Shown: in pieces, positions 22,475 to 29,179 of the stretch | Numbering within the stretch: the stretch's first letter is position 1 | How the letters are laid out: every line of letters starts with the position of its first letter | From: JBDUCV01 sp040003255 | GTDB lineage: Bacteria > Actinomycetota > Actinomycetes > Mycobacteriales > Jatrophihabitantaceae | Length of the DNA: 36,569 nt | Direction: 5' to 3' | Assembly: GCA_040003255.1 (NCBI GenBank) | Contig: JBDUCV010000015.1 | Span: 1-36,569, forward strand | Position numbers and translations under genes: made by a program | The notes under the pieces: model-generated | The model's database searches: none | The model's input: the letters and a program-made list of their open reading frames with translations, nothing else | Told to the model about the DNA's origin: nothing

Positions 22475-23785
22475 TCAAGCTGCGCGAGACATTGGATGAG
22501 CGACCCGGTCGGCGACCTCGGCAAGGCCCACCTGCCGGCGCCTCGCGGTAAATGCGCCCAGTCCAATGGCCGCCACCAGGCAGATCAAGCCGCCGCCGAT
22601 CATCCCCCAACGAGGACCGAACGCCTCGGCCACCCAGCCGACCATGGGGGCGCCGAGCGGGGTTCCGCCCATGTAACACATGAGGTATAGCGCCATGACC
22701 CGTCCGCGCATGGTCGGCTCAACACCGAGCTGCACAGAGGAGTTGGCGGCCGTGGTGAACGTCAGCGTGGCCAACCCGGCCGGCACCAGCAGAACCGCGG
22801 TCGCGACGAACCCAGGCATCGAGCCGGCCAAGATCTCGGCCAACGCAAACACGATGGCCGAACCCACCAAGAACAACGAAGACGGCCGGCGCACCCGCCG
22901 GGCGGCGAGCACCGCGCCCACGCACGCGCCGACGGCGAGCGATGTGGACAACAGCCCGTAGCTGCTGGCGTCGAGGTGGAAGACCTGCTTGGCGAAAAGC
23001 GCCGTGGTCAGCTGGAAGTTCAACCCAAACGTCCCGATGACGAACGTGAGCGTCATCGCCAGCATCAGATCCGGCCGCCGGCGGACGTAACGCAGGCCCT
23101 CCCTCAGCTGGCCGGGCGCCCGGGTGACCTGCAAAGCGGGGTGCAGCTCGGACGTGCGCATCAGCGCCAGAGCGGCGAGTACCGCGACGCTGGACGCCGC
23201 GTTGGCGATAAAGGCCCAGCCGGTACCAACCGCGGCGATCATCACGCCGGCGACGGCCGGGCCGAGGACGCGCCCGGCATTGAAGATGGTGGAGTTGATG
23301 CCGACCGCATTGACCAGGTCGTCCTTGCCGACCATCTCGGCGACGAAGGACTGCCGTACCGGCGTGTCGACGGCGGTGATCACGCCGAGGACGGTCGCTA
23401 GCACGAGCACCTGCCAGTACTGCACCACCCCGGTGATAGCGATCACACCCAGCGCGAGGGCAACCACCGCGAGTGCGGCCTGGGTGATCAGGAGCAGCGC
23501 GCGCTTGTCACGCCGGTCGGCGAGCATTCCACCCCACATGCTCAACAGCAGCGAAGGGCCGAACTGCAGGGCGGTGACGATGCCGAGTGCGGTGCCTGAG
23601 TTCGTCAGCTGCAGCACCAACCAGTCCTGTGCGACTCGCTGCATCCAGGTGCCGGTGAGCGACACGAGTTGGCCTGAGGCGTACAACCGGTAGTTGCGCA
23701 CCCGCAGCGAACGAAAGACGCTGTGGTTCACATTGAGAACGGCGGACGGACCGACGCGGGTTGCAGAGGTGATGGCCGCCGTCAC
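22475..23785 (-). CDS. MFS transporter, MarR-linked
   Basis: 436 aa with about 12 transmembrane helices. FRSLRVRNYRLYASGQLVSLTGTWMQRVAQDWLVLQLTNSG at the start, MWGGMLADRRDKRALL between helices 2 and 3, and AVDTPVRQSFVAEMVGKDDLVNAVGINS place it in the MFS_3/enterobactin-exporter-like group (PF05977). The GTG at 23785 overlaps the MarR stop by four bases, so regulator and transporter are one unit; MarR would be expected to control it, with release by a ligand that the pump exports. Substrate is unknown. Confidence 0.9.
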   Translation of the reverse strand: MTAAITSATRVGPSAVLNVNHSVFRSLRVRNYRLYASGQLVSLTGTWMQRVAQDWLVLQLTNSGTALGIVTALQFGPSLLLSMWGGMLADRRDKRALLLITQAALAVVALALGVIAITGVVQYWQVLVLATVLGVITAVDTPVRQSFVAEMVGKDDLVNAVGINSTIFNAGRVLGPAVAGVMIAAVGTGWAFIANAASSVAVLAALALMRTSELHPALQVTRAPGQLREGLRYVRRRPDLMLAMTLTFVIGTFGLNFQLTTALFAKQVFHLDASSYGLLSTSLAVGACVGAVLAARRVRRPSSLFLVGSAIVFALAEILAGSMPGFVATAVLLVPAGLATLTFTTAANSSVQLGVEPTMRGRVMALYLMCYMGGTPLGAPMVGWVAEAFGPRWGMIGGGLICLVAAIGLGAFTARRRQVGLAEVADRVAHPMSRAA

Positions 23786-24219
23786 TGCTCGGCCAGCTTG
23801 TCGAGGATGGGCACGATCTGGCGTAGCCGCGCACGCTCGTCGGGTGTCAGCCCAGCAAGCCGACGGCTAAGCCATGCCTCGCGCGAGCGGCGCTCGTGCT
23901 CGAGCAGGTCGGCGCCGGGGCCGGTCAAAGCGATGATTGCCTGCCGCTTGTCCGACGGATGCGACGTGCGACGAACCAGCCCGGTTTGCTCGAGGTTGGC
24001 CAGCACCCTGGTCATCGATGGCGGCTGCACCTGCTCGTGCGCGGCCAGCTCCCCAGCGCTCATCGGACCATGCTTCGCCAGTGTTGCCATGGCCGATAGC
24101 TGGGTAAGCGTGACGGATCTGTCGACGCGCTGGTTGCGGATAAGCCGGGTGAGCCGCAGCAGAGAAGGCCGCAGCAGCGCCGCCAGTTCGGCGGTATGGG
24201 AGCGGGTCGCCGAAATCAC
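23782..24219 (-). CDS. MarR-family transcriptional regulator
   Basis: 145 aa winged-helix dimer. VTLTQLSAMATLAKHGPMSAGELAAHEQVQPPSMTRVLANLEQTGLV is the winged helix with recognition helix, followed by RRTSHPSDKRQAIIALTGPGADLL, the MarR wing motif with Asp and Arg. The start used is GTG 24219, at which the protein has family length; an in-frame ATG at 24261 exists but lies upstream of the predicted promoter. The palindrome CGTTAG-N5-CTAACG (24223-24239) covers its -10, so autoregulation is likely. It is followed by the co-transcribed MFS gene. Divergent from the DUF2530 gene. Confidence 0.93.
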   Translation of the reverse strand: MISATRSHTAELAALLRPSLLRLTRLIRNQRVDRSVTLTQLSAMATLAKHGPMSAGELAAHEQVQPPSMTRVLANLEQTGLVRRTSHPSDKRQAIIALTGPGADLLEHERRSREAWLSRRLAGLTPDERARLRQIVPILDKLAEQ

Positions 24220-24222
24220 AAT

Positions 24223-24239
24223 CGTTAGTTTACCTAACG
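24223..24239. promoter_or_regulatory. MarR-type operator overlapping the marR -10
   Basis: CGTTAG-TTTAC-CTAACG is a perfect 6-base inverted repeat with a 5-base centre, in the TTAG/CTAA style of MarR operators. Its minus-strand core contains TAAACT (24227-24232), a TANNNT -10 element 7 bases before the GTG of marR. Occupancy would block initiation of the marR-MFS transcript. Confidence 0.65.
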
Positions 24240-24301
24240 TTCTTTCACGGCGCCACCTCACGCCCTGGGACCGGCGCCACGCCTAGGCCCCGCCCGGCCG
24301 G

Positions 24302-24307
24302 TAGCGT
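24302..24307 (+). promoter_or_regulatory. Predicted -10 element for the DUF2530 gene
   Basis: TAGCGT (TANNNT) ends 8 bases before the ATG at 24316. It faces the marR promoter across a 96-base gap. Confidence 0.45.
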
Positions 24308-24315
24308 GGCGATTC

Positions 24316-24579
24316 ATGGCCGACTCGCCAACGCCCGGCCGCACCGTCCGCCCCTGGTTGGGGTCCCGGCCGGACGCCGCCCAGGCCGACAGCCGCAAGG
24401 TGGTGCTCGCCGGCACCGCGCTGTGGACGCTCGCAGCGCTCGCGCTTTTGCCGTTCTGGAACTGGCTTGGCCGTCATGATCACCGGATCTGGTTCTGGAC
24501 CTGCGTTGCTGGCACAGCGCTCGGCGTACTTGGGCTCGCGCTCATGCGCAAGCACCGAGGCGAGGGGCGCACCCGCTGA
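24316..24579 (+). CDS. DUF2530 two-helix membrane protein
   Basis: 87 aa. After a short polar start, VVLAGTALWTLAALALLPFW and WFWTCVAGTALGVLGLALM form two transmembrane helices separated by WLGRHDHRIW, and the tail is basic (KHRGEGRTR). This arrangement matches DUF2530, an actinobacteria-specific family of unknown function. It stands divergent from the MarR regulator and converges with the DUF3027 gene after 12 bases. Confidence 0.8.
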   Translation: MADSPTPGRTVRPWLGSRPDAAQADSRKVVLAGTALWTLAALALLPFWNWLGRHDHRIWFWTCVAGTALGVLGLALMRKHRGEGRTR

Positions 24580-24591
24580 CGGCGGCTCGCC

Positions 24592-25338
24592 TCAGCGCTC
24601 GACCAGTTCCTCGCCGTCGTCGTAGATCGTCCCCGTGGGTTCGGACAACGACGCGACTTCGACGGCCGCCTCGGAATGTGCTCCGCAGCCGTACTCGACA
24701 CTGACGACCCGTCCGTCAGACGAGGTGACCTCGTTGCCACACACACCGAACGCCGCGTGAAGCGACCCGGCCAGGGGCAGATAGAACCCGCAGCTGCCGC
24801 AGTGCGCCGGCGCGTTGCGTGCCATCGGCATGAGCGGACCGGACTCGCCCTCATACCAGCGCTCGGCGGCGTCGAGGCGGCCTTCGCGGGACATCACGTG
24901 CACTCGGCCGAGTCCAACCTCAACTGCGACCTCGGCCACCTGGGGGTCGTCGGACAGCAGGTAGGCCGGGACGAGTCGGGGATCGTTCTCGGTTGGCTCC
25001 AGGACGTCGCCGGGGCTCAGATCGCCCGGAAGCAACCGCTCGTTCCACGGCACCCATGCCGGGGCGAGCAGGGCGCTGGGGCCGGGCAGCAGCACCACCT
25101 CGTCGATGGTGACCACCTTCGAACGTGAGGCCCGGGCCACGCTGACCGCCCAGTGCCAACCTGAGTAGCCGGGCACCAGTGCAGCGAAGGTGTGCGTCAC
25201 CACCCGTTCGGCATCGGCGTGCGCGCCGAGATGCTCACCGAGCATGCCGGCGCCCGCGTCTACGACGGCGGCCCTCGCCAGCTCGACGGCGGCAAGGCAG
25301 GCTGGGTCCGGCTTGATGGCTCGAAGTGCGGTAGTCAC
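24592..25338 (-). CDS. DUF3027 family protein with putative zinc-ribbon
   Basis: 248 aa, soluble. PGYSGWHWAVSVARASRSKVVTIDEVVLLPG and APAWVPWNERLLPGDLSPGDVLEPTENDPRLVP are the DUF3027 core. Near the C-terminus four cysteines (AHCGSCGFY, FGVCGNE, YGCGAHSE) suggest a bound zinc, perhaps of RbpA-like or ribbon form. The family is actinobacterial and of unknown function. The GTG at 25338 follows CACAAT by 6 bases. It is divergent from an MFS gene across 59 bases. Confidence 0.85.
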   Translation of the reverse strand: MTTALRAIKPDPACLAAVELARAAVVDAGAGMLGEHLGAHADAERVVTHTFAALVPGYSGWHWAVSVARASRSKVVTIDEVVLLPGPSALLAPAWVPWNERLLPGDLSPGDVLEPTENDPRLVPAYLLSDDPQVAEVAVEVGLGRVHVMSREGRLDAAERWYEGESGPLMPMARNAPAHCGSCGFYLPLAGSLHAAFGVCGNEVTSSDGRVVSVEYGCGAHSEAAVEVASLSEPTGTIYDDGEELVER

Positions 25339-25344
25339 CCCGTC

Positions 25345-25350
25345 ATTGTG
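25345..25350 (-). promoter_or_regulatory. Possible -10 element for the DUF3027 gene
   Basis: CACAAT on the minus strand (xANNNT) ends 6 bases before the GTG at 25338. Confidence 0.35.
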
Positions 25351-25385
25351 ACGGATCGGCGCTGCTGCACGTCACCCATCTACGG

Positions 25386-25391
25386 CAGGAT
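25386..25391 (+). promoter_or_regulatory. Possible -10 element for the MFS gene at 25398
   Basis: CAGGAT (xANNNT) ends 6 bases before the GTG at 25398. Together with the divergent element it makes a very compact two-way promoter. Confidence 0.3.
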
Positions 25392-25397
25392 GGCACC

Positions 25398-27026
25398 GTG
25401 CCAAGCCGACCATCGCCGGACGACCGCCAGCGCGGTCGGTTCAGCCGTTCGGCGCACACCAGTCACCACTCGCCCGGCACGTCGTCCCCGGCGAATTACC
25501 CTCCCGCTTCCGTGCCCGGACCGCCGGACGGGTTCCCGCCGCCTACCTACCACCATGGCGGTGGCCCGCGGCAGGCTTGCGGCCAATCGGTTTCCGGTCC
25601 GCCGCCGGTATCCGGCTCATCGGTTTCCGGTCCGTCGCAGGTCCGCGGCGTCCTTGGGCGCAGCAACAAGCTCGCGCGCACCGTCACCCGCAAGGTCATT
25701 GACCACAGCAAGTCCGACGGCGCGCACGAATCGGGTCTCACGGCGCTGATCTGGAATCAGGTCCTGTCCTACGGCACCGACGCCATGGTCACAGTTGCAC
25801 TGGCGAGCACGGTGTTCTTCGGCGCGTCCGCGCACGCCCAACGCGGCAATGTTCTGCTGTACCTGCTCGTCACGATGGCGCCGTTCGCCATCGTCGCGCC
25901 GATCATCGGCCCTGCGCTGGACCGCCTGCAGCACGGCCGGCGCTGGGCGATGGCCGGCACCGGGATCGGACGCGGGGTGCTCGCGATGATCATGGCGACG
26001 CATCCCACCGACTTGGTCGTGCTCTACCCATGCGCCCTGGGTTCGCTGGTGCTGTCGAAGGCCTACAGCGTCATCCGGGCGGCGGCCGCGCCGCGGCTCG
26101 TCCCGCAGGGCATGACGCTCGTCGAGGCCAACTCCCGGTTGACCATCTTCGGGCTGGTCTCCGCGATCGTCGGCGGCGGTCTGGTCGGCGCCATGATCAA
26201 GGTGAGCGGCTCGTACAGCCTCGGTTTATGGGCCAGCGCGATCGCGTTCGGCGCCTGCGCGTTCTTCGCGTTCCGGTTGCCGCCACAGGTCGATTCGGCG
26301 GTCCCCGCGCCACGCCATCCCGAGGAGCCGGCGCGTCCCCGGGCGCAGCAGCGGGTGCCGCCACTGCGGCGGATCCTTGATTGGGCCAGGCGGGGGTTCC
26401 TGCCGCAGGTGGTGACCTCGCTGCAGGGCGAGTCGACGCTGCGATTCTTCTCCGGCTTCCTGACGATCTTCCTCGCCTTCTACGTCGAGTCCATGTCTCG
26501 AGGGTGGACGGCGGTACTCGAGCTGGGCGGCGTGGCCGTCGCGGCAGGCGTGGGCAACTTCGTCGGTACCGGAATCGGCGCCCGGTTGAAATTCGTGCAC
26601 CCCGAGGTGCTGATCACAATTTGCGTTGGCGTGGCGGCAGTCGCCTGTTTGTTGACCGCAGCGCTGTTCAGCATCGGCTTCGCCATCGCCTGCATGCTCG
26701 TTTCTGCCGTCTGCAATGCCTTGTCGAAGATCGCGCTCGACGCGGTGATCCAGCGCGATGTCGCCGAAACCCTGCGGGCCAGCGCGTTCGGGCGCAGCGA
26801 AACTTTCCTGCAACTGGCCTGGGTGCTCGGCGCGACCATCGGCGTCGTGCTGCCCACTACGAACGGATCGCTGGCCTTCTGGATCGCGGGCGCCATCGTG
26901 GCTGCCGTGGCCGTCGTCGTCGCGCTGCGCAGTCGGGCGATGAAGCGGGCCACGACGCGCAGCGGGTTCGCCGCCCCGCCCGGTAGCCTTCCCCCGCAGC
27001 AGGCGCCCCGATACCCCCACCCCTAG
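25398..27026 (+). CDS. MFS transporter with long disordered N-terminus
   Basis: 542 aa. Residues 1-90 are Ser/Pro/Gly/His-rich and probably disordered, with a small internal repeat (QSVSGPPP, SSVSGPSQ). Twelve transmembrane helices follow (ALIWNQVLSYGTDAMVTVALAST onward; IIGPALDRLQHGRRWAM is the loop between helices 2 and 3), with a charged central loop (HPEEPARPRAQQRV). The set DUF3027, MFS, DUF2771 matches what I recall of Rv0877-Rv0875c in mycobacteria. Substrate is unknown. The following lipoprotein gene begins 14 bases later, so the pair is likely co-transcribed. Confidence 0.87.
   Translation: MPSRPSPDDRQRGRFSRSAHTSHHSPGTSSPANYPPASVPGPPDGFPPPTYHHGGGPRQACGQSVSGPPPVSGSSVSGPSQVRGVLGRSNKLARTVTRKVIDHSKSDGAHESGLTALIWNQVLSYGTDAMVTVALASTVFFGASAHAQRGNVLLYLLVTMAPFAIVAPIIGPALDRLQHGRRWAMAGTGIGRGVLAMIMATHPTDLVVLYPCALGSLVLSKAYSVIRAAAAPRLVPQGMTLVEANSRLTIFGLVSAIVGGGLVGAMIKVSGSYSLGLWASAIAFGACAFFAFRLPPQVDSAVPAPRHPEEPARPRAQQRVPPLRRILDWARRGFLPQVVTSLQGESTLRFFSGFLTIFLAFYVESMSRGWTAVLELGGVAVAAGVGNFVGTGIGARLKFVHPEVLITICVGVAAVACLLTAALFSIGFAIACMLVSAVCNALSKIALDAVIQRDVAETLRASAFGRSETFLQLAWVLGATIGVVLPTTNGSLAFWIAGAIVAAVAVVVALRSRAMKRATTRSGFAAPPGSLPPQQAPRYPHP
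25586..25634 (+). repeat. Short direct repeat in the MFS N-terminal region
   Basis: ATCGGTTTCCGGTCCG occurs at 25586-25601 and again at 25619-25634, 33 bases apart and in frame, encoding the SVSGP segments of the low-complexity N-terminus. Confidence 0.7.
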
Positions 27027-27040
27027 GACTTAGCACCGTC

Positions 27041-27505
27041 ATGCCCCGCCCAACTCGCATCGGCGTCGTCATGACAGGCATCGCTGCCGTGACCGGGTTG
27101 CTCGCCGGATGCGACCGGCCGGTGCCCGAGGTCACGCTGCTCGCCGGCAACAAGGTCACCCAGGTCACTGCGCTGAAATACTGCTTCGATGCCGGCAACC
27201 GCAACTGCCACCAGCACGATCGCCCGCAGACGATAACCGTCGCCTCGGCATCGACGATCCTGGTCGATGTGCCGCGCAGCGTCGCCCGGTCGCACTGGCT
27301 CGTCAGCGCTTTTCAGCTTGACGCGAGCACCGGCAAGAAGACCGCGCTCGACGGCAACGGCTCGGCCGGCCTGCTGCACGACACGCATAGCACCCGGGTC
27401 AGCGTTCCGTATGGCACCGGCGACTACTACCTGTCGGTTGCCCAAATCGAGGGAACCGAGCAGCGCGGTACGTGGACGGTGCGGGTACGCGTAGTCCCCG
27501 GCTAG
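27041..27505 (+). CDS. DUF2771-like lipoprotein
   Basis: 154 aa. A basic start, a hydrophobic helix and lipobox LAGC (Cys24) mark an exported lipoprotein. Two further cysteines (YCFDAGNRNC) could form a disulfide. The mature part is beta-rich (TITVASASTILVDVPRSVARSHWLVSAF, then YYLSVAQIEG and TWTVRVRVVPG), as in DUF2771, an actinobacterial family of unknown function. It follows the MFS gene by 14 bases. Its last four bases overlap the stop of the convergent cold-shock gene. Confidence 0.82.
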   Translation: MPRPTRIGVVMTGIAAVTGLLAGCDRPVPEVTLLAGNKVTQVTALKYCFDAGNRNCHQHDRPQTITVASASTILVDVPRSVARSHWLVSAFQLDASTGKKTALDGNGSAGLLHDTHSTRVSVPYGTGDYYLSVAQIEGTEQRGTWTVRVRVVPG

Positions 27506-27885
27506 ACGTCGAGGTTATCGGCGAACGCGCGCAGCAGCGTCGCGATCTTGCGCGCCTCAGCACGTTCGGGGTAACGACCGCGGCGAAGCGAGTTCGAGAC
27601 CGTGTCGAGCATCTTGATCAGGTCTTCGACCAGCGGCGCCATCTCGTCGGCGGGCTTTCGGGTGGCGCGCACCACCGACGGCATCGGATCTAGGACCCGC
27701 AACGACAACGCCTGGCTGCCCTTGCGCCCCTGAACGATGCCGAACTCGACGCGCTGACCCGGCTTGAGCTCGGTGACCCCGTCTGGCAACGCATCGCGGT
27801 GGACGAACACGTCCTCACCATCGTCGTCGGCCAAGAAGCCGAAGCCCTTGTCCGCGTTGAACCACTTCACCTTGCCGGTAGGCAC
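27502..27885 (-). CDS. Cold-shock protein with C-terminal extension (CspB-like)
   Basis: 127 aa. GKVKWFNADKGFGFLADDDGEDVFVHRDAL is the cold-shock domain with the RNP1 (KGFGFL) and RNP2 (VFVH) motifs, binding single-stranded nucleic acid. The C-terminal 60 residues (VVRATRKPADEMAPLVEDLIKMLDTVSNSLRRGRYPERAEARKIATLLRAFAD) form a charged helical tail absent from the 67-aa housekeeping Csps; mycobacterial CspB has a similar size. GTG 27885 with GAGGAG six bases upstream fixes the start. A strong hairpin lies in its 5' leader. Convergent with the DUF2771 gene, overlapping four bases. Confidence 0.92.
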   Translation of the reverse strand: MPTGKVKWFNADKGFGFLADDDGEDVFVHRDALPDGVTELKPGQRVEFGIVQGRKGSQALSLRVLDPMPSVVRATRKPADEMAPLVEDLIKMLDTVSNSLRRGRYPERAEARKIATLLRAFADNLDV

Positions 27886-27919
27886 CGGAACTCCTCGTCG
27901 GTCGTCGTCTTCATACAAG

Positions 27920-27946
27920 AGGAGGCACCGCGGGGCGGCGCCTCCT
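27920..27946 (-). promoter_or_regulatory. 5' leader hairpin of the cold-shock gene
   Basis: Arms of 10 positions (AGGAGGCACC against GGCGCCTCCT, one mismatch) enclose a 7-base loop. It starts about 11 bases after the predicted -10 and ends 34 bases before the GTG, leaving the Shine-Dalgarno free. Possible mRNA-stabilising or temperature-responsive element. Confidence 0.5.
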
Positions 27947-27957
27947 GTCGGGTGACC

Positions 27958-27963
27958 AGGCTA
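27958..27963 (-). promoter_or_regulatory. Predicted -10 element for the cold-shock gene
   Basis: TAGCCT on the minus strand (TANNNT). Transcription from here would start just before the leader hairpin and leave an untranslated leader of some 65 bases, unlike the leaderless genes around it. Confidence 0.35.
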
Positions 27964-28025
27964 CCGGTCAGCGGCCCAGGATCCACAGACAATAATGCTG
28001 CTGACAGCTTCGGAAGGCCACCATC

Positions 28026-28265
28026 GTGTCTGTTTGGCCCGCGTCGCCCGGTGTCCGGGTCGGGCTGGCGCTGTTCGGCATCGGCGTCGGATGCATCCTG
28101 ATCGACGTGCTGCCCTTTTTTGCCGGTTCGCACGACCGTCCGTTATGGCTCAATCTCGCCTGTCTGGCGGCCCCCGCCGGCTTGCTGATAGCGCTCGGCG
28201 CCGTGGTTCGCGCCGGGCGGGCGGCGCAGCGACGTGCACTGGACCAGGTCGAATACCGGCGTTAG
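28026..28265 (+). CDS. Small two-helix membrane protein
   Basis: 79 aa. SPGVRVGLALFGIGVGCILIDVLPFF and LWLNLACLAAPAGLLIALGAVV are two transmembrane helices with a short outside loop (AGSHDRP) and a basic tail (RAGRAAQRRALDQVEYRR). GTG start with GGAAGG 8 bases upstream. No family recognised. Divergent from the cold-shock gene; its stop overlaps that of the MOSC gene by four bases tail-to-tail. Confidence 0.68.
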   Translation: MSVWPASPGVRVGLALFGIGVGCILIDVLPFFAGSHDRPLWLNLACLAAPAGLLIALGAVVRAGRAAQRRALDQVEYRR

Positions 28266-28897
28266 CGCATCCCGGCAAGCCACCGCCGCGCGGAGCGGTG
28301 TGCTTCTTCCGGCAGTTCCGGAGCCTCGAGCAGGCGGTGGGCCAGCGTGCGGTCGCCGGTCAGCGCGCGAAACGTCTCGCCGATCGTCACGCCGTGCGCG
28401 GGGCGGTGCACGACGTCGACGACGTCGCCGGCGCCGACGTCGCCCTCGGTCAGGATCCGCAAGTAGGCGCCGGGACGTCCGACCGAGGTGAACCGCTTGA
28501 TCATGTCGGGAATGTTCCAGAAGCCGGCCAGCGTCCGGCATGGGATGCGCGGGCAGCTCACCTCGAGCACCGCCGACCCGATCGACCACCGCTCCCCGAT
28601 CACCGCACCGGTGACCTCTAGCTCGCAGGTCGACAGGTTCTCGCCGAACGACCCTGGCGGGACATCGCGGGCCAGCTCCCGGGCCCACCACAGCGCGTCC
28701 TCGCGGGCGTAGGCATAGACGGCTTGGTCATAGCCGCCGTGGTGGCGCACGTCGGCCACGGTGTCGCCCTCGACCTGGTCGTCGGCCAGCCGTACCCGTG
28801 CGCCGACGGGTCGCTTGTCGATGCCCGTCCGTCCGACGTCGGGCTTCCAACCACCCTGCAGGACGTGGGCGATGTTCACCGAAAGCAGCTGCGCCAC
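28262..28897 (-). CDS. MOSC-domain protein (YiiM-like)
   Basis: 211 aa. MOSC domains occur in molybdenum-cofactor sulfurases and in YiiM, which handles hydroxylated aminopurines through Moco. HHGGYDQAVYAYAREDALWWARELARD, then PPGSFGENLSTCELEVTGAVIGERWSIG, then the active Cys in EVSCPRIPCRTLAGFW give a clear MOSC pattern. A C-terminal 3-alpha-like segment (FRALTGDRTLAHRLLEAPELPEE) follows. The GTG at 28897 lies 7 bases after TAGAGT; the open frame continues upstream without family similarity. No other Moco gene is in the window. Confidence 0.9.
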   Translation of the reverse strand: MAQLLSVNIAHVLQGGWKPDVGRTGIDKRPVGARVRLADDQVEGDTVADVRHHGGYDQAVYAYAREDALWWARELARDVPPGSFGENLSTCELEVTGAVIGERWSIGSAVLEVSCPRIPCRTLAGFWNIPDMIKRFTSVGRPGAYLRILTEGDVGAGDVVDVVHRPAHGVTIGETFRALTGDRTLAHRLLEAPELPEEAHRSARRWLAGMR

Positions 28898-28904
28898 CCG
28901 GCCG

Positions 28905-28910
28905 ACTCTA
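28905..28910 (-). promoter_or_regulatory. Predicted -10 element for the MOSC gene
   Basis: TAGAGT on the minus strand (TANNNT) ends 7 bases before the GTG at 28897; leaderless geometry. Confidence 0.45.
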
Positions 28911-28969
28911 GGCGTGGCAGACTTGACCGTCGCTGTTATCGGCTGATGTCCAGGTGAGAGGTGCCTCCG

Positions 28970-29179
28970 ATGAAGAAGACATCGCCCAATCTTCCGGAGC
29001 CGTATCGTGTCGGCCGGGTGAGCGAGCCGGTCGAGGAGCTGCATGTGTCGGAGCTTGCGAGCAGCCTGGCTGGCTCGTTGTCGCCGTTCGGGCAAGACGT
29101 CGAGTTTCCACTTCCCCTCAACCGGATCAGCTACCGCCACCCGGGGCCGGCGGACCGACCGCACCTAGCCGGCGCGTGA
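28970..29179 (+). CDS. Small ORF coupled to the helicase-associated gene
   Basis: 69 aa from ATG 28970, preceded by a clear Shine-Dalgarno GAGAGG with 8-base spacing. Its TGA overlaps the GTG of the next gene by four bases, the coupling seen all through this window. The peptide is acidic in the middle and Pro-rich near the end (EFPLPLNRISYRHPGPADRPHLAGA in part), with no membrane helix, cysteine or leader. I recognise no family. It may be a small partner of the XPB module or a regulatory leader peptide; the strong ribosome-binding site argues that it is translated. Confidence 0.6.
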   Translation: MKKTSPNLPEPYRVGRVSEPVEELHVSELASSLAGSLSPFGQDVEFPLPLNRISYRHPGPADRPHLAGA

